Shown here piece by piece: positions 35,601 to 47,600 of a DNA stretch of 64,000 nt. The first letter of the stretch is position 1. Each line of letters opens with the position of its first letter. The notes beneath the pieces were generated by a model. That model did no database searches and was not told the origin of the DNA. It saw only the letters and a list, made by a program, of their open reading frames with translations. The DNA lies in contig OX104113.1 of assembly GCA_944474755.1 (NCBI GenBank), positions 59,106,074 through 59,170,073 on the forward strand, in the 5' to 3' direction. Made by a program: the position numbers and the translations under genes. The stretch is from Limnoperna fortunei (Eukaryota; Mollusca; Bivalvia; Mytilida; Modiolidae).

Positions 35601-38600
35601 TTAGTATTGTGTTGTTTAAAACCATGGTTCAATATGATAAAAATCTGCATTTAAATACATTGAAGAAGGCTGGGCTAAAGCCATGAAATAATATTTGTGG
35701 TATTCTATGAAATTTATGCTAAATATGTTACAAAACATATAAACCACAACATTACTTTGATAAGCTCAAAAACAAACTTCTGCTTAACTCGCTTATCTCC
35801 AAAAGGCCATGGTATATAATATCAGACTAAGATCCAAGAATATCCTCAAATCAAGTTCATGTTCTCATATTTACGGCAGTGACATATTAATTGTTGATGA
35901 CATCCTGATCATAACAAACTATAAGATTGATGGCTGACTTATACAGATGACATACAGGAACTGTCAAATCAATTTTTGATAAATCATTTGCAATCCAAAA
36001 AAAAATTCTCTTTTTAAAGATTAAAAAGATGTATAGAAATATATTTTATCACAATCAAAAATCTTTTGCATGTTATTTTCAATTTTTGATAAATCATTTG
36101 CAATCCAAAAAAAAATCTCTTTTTAAAGGTTAAAAAATTGTACAGAAATATCTTTTATCACAATAAAAAATCTTTTGCATGTTATTTTTTTCCTATTAGT
36201 CCCATTATCAGAATATTAAAAGGTAAAATATAAAATAAATTAAGATATCCAAATGTTTTGTTTTTAGAAAAATTTTTATGCCTAGAAAAAAACTTATAAA
36301 CATATTTACATCACCCAAAAACAATTCAATAAATAGACTTCAGGTAAATTATTGGGGTTATATAGAAACATCAATGGCCATTTCTACAAATTATGCAGCT
36401 AATTATATTTTGTTAGTTCTGCATTCTTTATGGATTTTAAAAAATCGGGCAGTTTGATTACTTGTAAAAAATAAAAGCTATTTAAAAAGTCTTATCCTGA
36501 CTCCAACCAAAATATGAGGCTCATTATCTTTATTTCATTATTAAATAAATTAATTAATACACACCTACAGTACTAATAATCAAACTGTCAATTTTTATTT
36601 TTAAGGTGTATGGAATTTGCTTGCTTGGACTGGTTGTAACAGATGATTTTAATTGATCACAATAACAAGCTATAAACATCTTCTGTCCATGCTCTGATTG
36701 ATTGAATGTTTGCTTAACAATAGTTCAGCTACAATTAAATAAAAAAAACATTGACATAAAATTTATGCCTGTTAACTTTGACACCATGGCCAGATGCTGC
36801 ATATCTATTTATTTCATGAACATTTCACAAGTTGGTATACAGTTAGGGATCAGTTTAAATATAATTTTTCTGTTTTTTGAATCTGATAAAAAATCTGTAC
36901 ATAGAGACAATATTATGATGAATTTGTTTGCTTCATTATAACCATATTAAGATATTTTGCAAGTTTTTAGAGTTTTAGCAACAAAAATGTGTTTGTTTGT
37001 TTGTTTGTGGTGTTTAACACCACTTTCAGCAATTTTTCAGCTATATCATGGCATCCAGTTTTTATTGAGGGAGGAAGCCGAGTACCTGGAGAAAACCCCC
37101 GACCTGCGGTAGGAAAACTGGCAATCCTTGTCCATTCAGATTGGAGTCGGTTACACCCTGCCTGCAGTGAGAATCGAACCTGCAATCTCAGTGTTGACAG
37201 ACCACGTAATCAATAGTAGACAAACTACCTTGACCACTCGGTCACCGAGGCCTCCAAAAATGTGCCATTTATGATCTATGTGCCATTGATTTGTGTACCT
37301 TTAATATCTGCCATTATTTGTTCAGTTGTATGGACATCAATGGCCATAGATCTGAGAAAATGCTTTCAATTTGAGGTTGAACTGAGTCCTACATACATAA
37401 TACTTACTACATGCTTCCAAAATATATTTACATATTATTGAATTAACCTCGCTTATTAATTTTCAATTACAGTATTACATAATATTGTAAATTCACAGTA
37501 ATTTAAGAGAAACTATGAAGAAGTGTTTTATAAAGTAGCAGTTTGTTAAGCAGTAAAATAATCCATTTTGACACCTTACACAACAGCAACCTGCAGGGTT
37601 CATTAAACTCGAACAAGCACAACTTCAATTAATGAAGTACTGAATACAAGAATTTCAGATTGATTATTCTACTGCTTAACAAACTGCTACTTTACAAAAC
37701 AATTCTTCACAGTTTCTCTTAAATTCCTGTAATATAAACTTAACAACAACCAACAGAACACTCTTGAAATCTTCTAACATACAACATGAAAATCATCCAT
37801 AGACAGTCAAAAGAAAAACTGAAATGTATACACAGATAGAAGAATTAATCTTAATTTTCTTTATACTGCTTAGAAATATTCTCCAACATAAAAAATATAC
37901 TGGCATGCATGACCATTCACTGTATCTAAATAACTAAGGCACTTTTATACTACCTATTATTAACAGGTTTCTAAAAATTAATGAAATAAACTGATCAGTA
38001 TATCAGGAGTTTAATAACTTTATCAAAATATTAGTGGATACAATAAAAGTACTCACAAAAACTTTTGTGGCATTGGCAGCTAGTCTGTCTACTTCTTTAT
38101 ACAGAACCATACGTCTACTGGTGTTTAACACTTTAGGATCAATACAGTTTGACTTATTGTCAGCCTGAGTATTCTCTCCTGTCTCACTACTCTCAGTTTC
38201 TGCCATGGAACTACAAAAAATAAATGACTTTAAAACTATAACCTTAGGCACAAGAGCATGTATCTCTCACTTGATTTGCAAGTATATAGGTAATGAAGAA
38301 AGTATTTACCCTGTATAAAAAGTCATGTTGTGCATCCATTTTCAACTTCCAAATAAACTTAGGACTTTCCAATGTACATGAATATTGCAGTTTGAGTTCA
38401 ACTGATTAAATAGTATCAGAATAGAAGCTTAAGTAAACATTTTTTCCATTATATTCTATGCTAGTGTCAAAAGCATTCATCTTGGTTTTCTGATCAAACC
38501 AAATACCAAGAACTTCCCTGAAGACCTATTATAAACACTCACACATAATACGGCTATATTCAGCTTTGCACTTACTGAGACGAAGACATATTATAGGTTT

Positions 38601-41600
38601 TTATGTTAAACTAAGTTCTGGTCCATTTTAAATTTCTTGTTAGCATAAAAACATAAACTGTAAAAGACAGTAGATATTGCCCATAAGTTTTGTTTTAATT
38701 TGTACATTTTTCCCATGGGTGTTTATGTTACCCTTGTAAAAGACCCATTTACTGAACATTTGTCCAAATTTGTGTTTTAAATCGTGAAGTGTTTTCAGAG
38801 AAAAAGATTGAAATGTAAAAGTTATCCAATAATGACGGAAAGAAAATGACATTAAAAAAGACCATATGACCATTTCAAGTAAGTCTGCATCCTCAGGGGT
38901 TCTGACTGCACTTTTGCTCCATCATCAGGATGGAGAAGGTGGAATCAGAACCTCTAACTTTGGAGGATGGTAAGTCTAACCTTGTGTTGTTTGTAATTAA
39001 CATTATTGATTTTTTTTGCAGATTCTTGTTACAGTTTTAATGCTTCAATTTTTAGGAGTAGTCAAGAATAAACAAAAAGCATGACTTAAATCCAAATGTA
39101 TGGTTACAAAAATAACTAACTTTATTCATACAAAGATAACAATAGAGTTCATCATCTGTTCAGTGTTAAATGAAGCTTTCTACATAAAAGTAACTAATCT
39201 TTATCACCTTTCTTTTTCTTTTGTTTTTTTCTTCTTTGGATATCTTGGACTATGTCTGTCCCACACATCATAATCTAACACTCTGTACATGAAGTCATAT
39301 TTGTACTAAATAGTATAAAACAGTAATGAATTAATTATTAAATAATTTACTATTTTGATTTATATTGTAGTGAAACAAAAGAAACTGGAAAAAAGACAAC
39401 TGCTGTATTAAATTCACTTAATTTCAATTAAATTACAGAACAAAAGGCTCTTGGAACATATCTCTCACCCCTTTTAAAGTAACGACAGGTAATATTTTTC
39501 CACAGTGCACTATGTTAAACTGATTCATGTGGTGTATTTATCTTTTTTATAAAATATTTGTACACAAACTAAAAACTGTAAGTTTTTCCCTACAGATATA
39601 ACAATTGTATACTTAAAAATAAGATCCTGTTCTTGAATGATTATTTATATAAGGTTTTATATTATTTCATTCAAACATTTCAGTGATCACCATGCATAGT
39701 TATACTGAGGAGATGCATGGTATGTTTTGTTATTTGTGGTTATTAAGGCCACACCAAATAAATTTCTTGTTCTACGGACCCGACCGCACATATTTTATCT
39801 AAATCGAAAAAATAATATTAAAAAAAAATTTCCGCTCCCAGCTCCGGAAAGTCATCCGGAATTTTTTTATTTTACTCTTTGAAATCGTAATCTTGTGAAC
39901 GCTTAATGTAACTACCGTTTAATGGCATCACAAACAAAAAAATAGTGTAATGTATTTTGAAAAAGGAAAAGAAACAATTATACCGTTTTAGTAGTGTGGA
40001 TATTTGTCTTAAAGAAAGGCATGATTGTCCAAAACACGGCGATTTATTTTAGTGGTGGTGCATTGGCACAGCTTTTTCAAAGATGTGTCAAAATCAAACA
40101 TTTCGACCTTAGTGCCGACATAATAAACGTAAAACGAGGATACAGAAACATTTAAATACAAAATTTGAAATAAAAGTTGGGAGTAATATTTGTATTTATA
40201 GTAGATAGGATGTTGGAGCGGGATTGCCAGATGGATGACCAAAAAACTTAATTCGACTGACACTTTGAAACTTTTGGTTGCAATAGCATGGTGAACTATT
40301 AGCCTCAGTATACGTAATAAAGCACATTCGATTTCTGTTTATCTCCACCAAGATAAAAGAAAATGACCACAGAAACTACAATGCTTATTAAATTTGTTGA
40401 CATTGTTTCAAGGGTTGTGATATGTCCAAAAAAAGAAAATGAATTGACTGGTAATGGTTGTTCAGTGTTATTTGTGGAAAAGTTTAAGAGTCTGCATATA
40501 ACTGTTTGAACTGGTTGTTGTCTTATTGTAATTTTTTCATATATATCTCTGTTTTCTAATGGCTTGCATGGGACTTGAATTTTTTCTCTCAAATATTGGA
40601 CATTGGACACTATGTATCTATAATTTTGGATTGTCTTTGGTTGTTCGATCAAAAGGGAAAGTCTCACTAAATGGGAATATTACAGCAAACACAATGAATG
40701 GGATATAACTTATTTTATGACAATTTTAAATCATTCCTCTAGAAATCTCCATCAATAAATGATGTACAGTGTAGCCAGTTGTGCATTTTAAATAAGGTCT
40801 ACACAAATATATTTTTGCAAATGAAGATGTGATGGGCATTCTTTTGCTTTCAGCTGTCTCTAATGCTTGGAAAGTCATATGTAATATGTTGTATATGACC
40901 TACAATACTGAATTGTTTAAAAGGTACAATTGATTGTACATAGTTTGAATGATGAACCCATAATAACAAAATATAATTCATTCATTCATTTACATGCTTT
41001 GGTAAACTTCAGGTAAGCATAGTATGCCCAATTCTGAAAGAAAATCACAATGAAACTGAATTTTGCGAATATATACATTGATGAAAGTACATTTTCTTAT
41101 TTAAAAAAAAAATAAAAATAAAAAAAAGTTATCTCTCACCTCAAATTTTTCTGTTCACCTATGATTTTTTGATAATCCAAATAATAATATTAAAATTATC
41201 ATTTCACTCGCTCGCCCCGTTTAAAATGACAAAAATCCGAAGAACAAGAAATTAAATTGGTGTGGCCTAATGGACAAGAGTATTAATGGTTAAGTTGGGC
41301 TTTTTCCAAAACTACTTCATATCTCAGTAGACACAAAATTATATTCTTGTGGTTTTTGGTACTGATCATTGTTTCTATGTTAAATAATTATGTATTAACA
41401 GTTCTGATCTGAAAGATTGGGGTTTTATCACTATGGGTTTCCACGTTCCAAAAATGTTGGGTGTCATGCAAGGTAGGAGAAGTAAAACTACTTTCTAAAA
41501 CATAAATATGATAGCAGGTTTTGTTTATGAAGGTCATTATGCTTTGATTCTGTTATCCTGACCATAAAATATGTTGATACATCTCAATAAAACAGAAGAA

Positions 41601-44600
41601 AATTAACACTAATGATCCTACCATTTTGTGAGTAGTTCTTACAGATCCTGATGGATTAAATCCATTTTCTCTTTTCTCACGGTTTACATACAGCTCCCTA
41701 TAAAATAAAATTCAGCAGTAAAGTGTCAGATAGCATATATAAAAGCCTAATATGTTTACATGTATGTTTGTGATTAACACGGTTTTGTTTATTCTGTTTA
41801 TTTATTGTTTCTTTTCACACACAATAGCTGATTGCATGACAGACTTTTATAATTTTTTTGTTTATAATTAAGTTACACATTTTATCATATGAAATTTATG
41901 TGCTTAGCATATGTACTTGATCTTCATACAGATAAATTAAAAAGCATATTATATAGCACTGATTACTGTTGTTACTTGAAGATATTTATTCCATAGACTT
42001 GCCACAAGTCCCTTTGAAATTTGTTTTTGCTATTAGAGAGATAGATTTCAACATTTCTTATACTATCCACTTTGTATACACGCTGATAGTACAGGAAATG
42101 TTGATAATGAAGTAGTATCTCACTAATAGCAAATTCAAAGGGACTTGTGGCAAGTCTAATTTATTCCAAGCTTATCACAGTTCAGTATTACTATATATTA
42201 CATATTTGATGTGCTGAACATTGTTAAACAAGTTGTTATGATGACTAAATAAAAAAAATACAAGTGTTTTATATATTTTTTTTTGTTATTCTTTTAAAAT
42301 GATTATTTAGCAACAAAATACATCATTATGTTTTTTAATCATTATCTGCAATTAAATAAACACCAACAATACAAGAATTTTACAAATCCTTTTAAAGAAA
42401 TACAATGAAATGGTAATAAAAATAACTTTAAAATAACATTTACAAAATAACATGCAATTACACCGTAGTTAGCATGAACAGACAATCACAATTTTTAAGC
42501 AATATTATACATGTACAAATATAACAGACTGGTGTGTTTTTTTGTTGGTGTTTATTTTGGACATTGATCCAAGGGGCTTGAAATAAGTGCCCAGACTGCG
42601 AGTAGGATAAACAGATAACATGAACATTATTATCGATGGAAGCCCCTAGGCCTTAATATTTTGTCCAAAGGACCAAAATACTGTAAACCTAAATACATCA
42701 ACTGGAAACACAACTTTTAAAATAAATTATTGATAGATTCAGTAGAGGAGTATGCCAGAAAAATGCCAAAAGAAAAAGAACAGTAGTTTGATACCTTTTT
42801 TGAGCGGGTAAAAGACTTGAGATCATTGATTCTTTAAAAGTTTTATCAATACTAAAGCATCATCAGTCTTCAGAAATGTGATGCTACTAAAACGTTGTAT
42901 GACATTTATGACAACTTTGTTGTTGTGGCAGCAGATAAGGATTATAACAACATTTCTGTATCAAGAAACATTATACATAAATGTTTAATAAAGGAATTGG
43001 GCATGGAAAGTTTACTTGACAATCCTATTTACACATTCACTACGCTTTCAAAAGGAGATTCTTGAAAATCACAAATTGGTGTGGGCATCTTTAGATGTTC
43101 ATATCTCCCTTCCTTGTTTTTTCTGATACCAAAACTTCACAAAGAGTCCATAAAAACAGTGTGTCATAGCTGGATCCTCAATATGTACCACCAAACCTCT
43201 ATCTTACTCCTGACCACTATTTTAACAGCAATAAAAACCTGGCTTAACAAATACTGTAACCCTCGCTACTCAAGGAGTGGCATAAATGAAATGTGGATAC
43301 TTATAAAATTCTAAAGACCAGTTAGACATCTTAAGGTCTGGATCTCAGTATTAGTACCTTTGATATTTTTAAATTCTACAGGGCCATCACCCATATGCAG
43401 CTTAAAACCAGGCTTGGGCAGTATTAAAATTTATATCATATATTTGATGACAAGGGGGTAAAAAGTGTTGTGTCCAAAACAATACTGTCCTACTTCTAAC
43501 TCATGGAAATAATCCTATATGTAGGATGGAAATTGAGGAAATTAAATTCAATGCTGCATTAATATTTTGCTTCCTACAAGTTTAATTCAAGAAATTCAAA
43601 ACCACATATAATTATTTAACTTTGTAGAGTGTCACCCTGTGTCTCCATTGAGAAATAGAATTCCAGTTAATAAAGCACTAAAGGTAAAATGTGTTTTTAT
43701 TAAAGTTATTATTATAATACAAATTTAGAAAAGCCTGCCAGGTGCATTTGTGTAAATTTGTTTATTTCCCTGAAAAACAATTAAGGGAAGTAGCTGCATT
43801 GTTTAATTTAATATAAGAAATTTGTTTACAACATTTTGTCCTCCATCTAATTCTAACCCTTAATTTGAAAAGATAAAACCAAAAGACAAGAAAACTGTCC
43901 AGAAACTTTTATCTTGTACTATTTTGAGATTTCCACTTTTTGCAATTTACATTTCCACAGTGAAGATCAAGAAATAACTTCGATCAACCATGATGGTGAA
44001 CACTACAGTCAACACTGTGCTTTGACACTTGCTGTGGAAACAATTGTTACAGGCCATAAACTATCTGTAAATTGTGTACAACTTTTACCCTTATGTGTGT
44101 GTGTGTGTGTTTGATCTAGAAGAGCCCCATTAACTGATTTATGGTCTTTTCCAATCATTTGGTTTAGTTTGCATTTAAGATATACTGGCACCAAAAACAT
44201 TGACAAAGACAATATTTTGTCACCAATAGAAATACAAACTTGCTAAAGGTGACATTGGCTAAGCCAAGCGCAACCCCTGACTGGATGATACTGTGTATTT
44301 GTTTACTATTATTTATACTAAATTGACCACATTTCACAAATAATATGTTTGATTTGTTATTGTTTTCTTTTTAGCTACAGCAATGGCATTCATGTTACAC
44401 ATGTTATCACACTACTTAAGATTTAACTGTCTGCTGTTTATCAATAAAGTTTTCAGTGGCTTTATGTTGGTCTGAATATCTGTTTTCATTCTGTGTTTTC
44501 TTGGGGAGTTTTTTACCTCCTACACCGACAATTTAATGCCCTTAGTCAGACGGTTCATTCTGTGTTGTTATTTCCTTTCCTATTATTACATGAATAGAAA

Positions 44601-47600
44601 TTTGCATGTTTTTGATTGGTTTAAAAAAAGACTCAAGCAGAATCCAATTATTGACCTGTTTTGTGATCTGATTCATTTACACGTTTGTTACACATATGAC
44701 ATCGATATATTATCCAAAAAAAAATTTATTATTACATGGATAAAATTTCAAGTATTTTTGATTGGTCTGAAAACTACTTTTGGGTCAGGTTAAATACCCA
44801 CAGTTCTAAAATTGCAATAAAATATGGTTAGTTTTGTTGTTCAACCCTAAAAAATGTACATTCAACTTGCCTAGCATCTCAGTGAATATTAGATTTTCTC
44901 TGGTTGAGAAATCCTAATGGCAAACTATATCAGTCAGACACTGTATAATGTATAGTTGGTGACCTACTATAGAGGTGATGTCACAGTAAAACCTTCACTC
45001 AGAATGTCCTTTAATTCATCATTAATGTAGTGTAATACTAGTAGCTGGAATAAATGCAGCCTTCATTGGTTGTGTTAGGGAAGTAGTTCTTTAGCTCAAT
45101 CAGTTAGAGAAAGAAGGGGAGAGTGTAGTGTAATAGCAGGGATAAATGCAACCTTAATCGGTTGCGGTAGGGAAGTATTACTTTAGGGTTCAAATCCTGA
45201 TGGTACTATTGATGATTTTCACAACATTAATGTAAATGTGTAATAAATGTATTTAGAGTTCTGATAATTTTTTCTTCACTAAGTATAAATTTAAATAACT
45301 CAGTATGTAAATTACTCCCAACCTATTTTTATTGTATACAGTCTTTCACTTGATCAAAATAGACTGGAAACTAAAAACTATACTGGTCAGAGAGTAGTTC
45401 TCGCCATTAAAATGACAGAAGCAATTCTCGCCATTTTAGAGACTGTGTCCTTATTTTTCCATTAAAAACTGATGGCAAAGGCATCATGTTATAGATTTCA
45501 CTATTTTCCATCCAAAACAAATTATGTTTATCACTTTTAAAATGCCAATTTTTCACAAAAACTGTCAAAATATCGGGTGGCGAGAATTACTTCGTGACCG
45601 GTCTGTCTTTTTACCAAAGGCCCCTTTTTACAACATGATATGATTTTTCATGATATATTTTATTGAAATATAGAAAAAAAAATTTAATATCAATATTTGT
45701 GGTTTGATTTAATTGTATCTAGGCGAGACATGTTTGCGTTACCACAAAGCGTCTTTTATAGCCATATAACTTTCTAAAGGAATGAAAACACTTTTCCCTT
45801 TTTGACAAACTCTTAAGCAATATTGATTTTCTTTCTTATAAATCAGTCAAAGTTGTTACTCAGTAAATGATCTTGATGAAAAACTTTTCCTTTAGATGAA
45901 TCTTACACACCACAGTCATCATAATAGTCACTTTTGTTTGTGTTTCTATGTTCAATGTTATTTGCATTTTGAACCAAAAACCAAGAGTTGGATTTATCAC
46001 CTGGTGGTGCATGGTCAAAACTAAAACCAAAGTGAGCAGCATAAATAAATTATTTATATAAGCTGCATTAGTTGTAAAATTTAGTAATTTAGTAAATATA
46101 CAGTTGTCTTTCAATTTTAATATTTGTCTAATTTATGTTATATATTAAATCTAAAACCACTGTGTACTTTTCAAACAAAGACATTTACAAGTTAAATTGA
46201 TAATTGAATTTGTCCTGTAATCCAATTAAAATGATTGTAATAAATGAGATATCGTAAAAGTTAATTACCCATAATGTTAACAGTTAATTGAATTACAAAG
46301 AGAATTATTTTTCAAAGTGTAATGAGGAAAAAAAATTGCAATGAATATTAAAACATGATATGAATAAAAAAATTTATAAAATGAATAATATAAACATTAT
46401 AAAAGAAATATTATGATATAAGGTTCTATGGCTTTAAATGATGGCCTGTGGTATAATTAGCTGGCCTGTGATATGCAAACATTACTCACCTAGATATCAT
46501 TAAATCAAACCACAAATATTGATATTACATATTTATTTTGCTAACATTTTTTTTCTATATTTCAATAAAATATATCATACAATGTCATATTATGTTATAA
46601 AAAGGTGGCCTGTAGTAAAAAGACGCACTGTGACCAGTAGACTTTTTGGGGGTTTTGTTTTTGTGTTGGATGTGCTTGCCTAAATCCCAATTTGTAATTG
46701 TCCCTAACTATGAAAACGTAGTTTTGATTGATGCTCTTTTTTAGTTATCTATTTTTTTTGCGACCATTTGGTATGGTCGAAGATTTTTTTTGAAAAGAAC
46801 GGACTTCACAGCTATGCGTATGTTGTCCCTCGACTTCCGTCAGTTTTCTTGATATTTTTTAAGAAAGTAAGTGTAATTATTACATTTTTAAATATTCTTA
46901 AATTAAAATTACAATTTCTTTGTGACAAGATCGCTGACATCTTTCACATCCTTTTCTGATAATGCCATAATTGTGAAACGACATTCAGGTTAGCAACTTC
47001 TGCAACAACAAAAAATAATTCGGAAGCTCTCGTAGTCGTATGTTTGGATTAGCGTGGTGAATTTTGAACATTAAAGCTTTATTTATGTAATTACTATCGA
47101 AATTATACCACTATTAAAATATGAAACAGTATATTATTTTGGTTTTCTTGCGTTTAATTAATTCAAATGATTCTCTTTAGCAGATATAACAACCCAAAAT
47201 TTGCTTAAACTATGAATCAACACTTTATAGTACTGTTTATAGAAAAGAGTTGTGCCCCTTCCATCCAAAATTCCGTCATGTTGCATAGCTGCATGTAAAC
47301 AAATGTGCTGCATACTTTATAAAAACATGCATAAATGATAAATTAATTACTGCTTATTATAAACATCTGAAATTTTAAATGACAAAGAACGTACATTATC
47401 AAGTGAGTCAATACAAATCACAATCTTAGTTTATTGACATCATATTATTGCAGTTGTCTGTTGTTAATTAAAGAGCACATGATAGTGAAAAAAAATAAAA
47501 TAGAATTTGCAAGCATTATGAAATTCTATTTAATGTATAAATTCTACTGCTTAGCAAATAACTTTTGAATTGAATTCATATTTAATGTATAAATTCTACT

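Noticed and set aside
45080..45200. A tRNA gene or SINE head (ttagctcaatcagttagag ... ggttcaaatcc)
   Set aside because: The A- and B-box-like parts are about 90 bases apart, split by a local duplication, with no acceptor stem.
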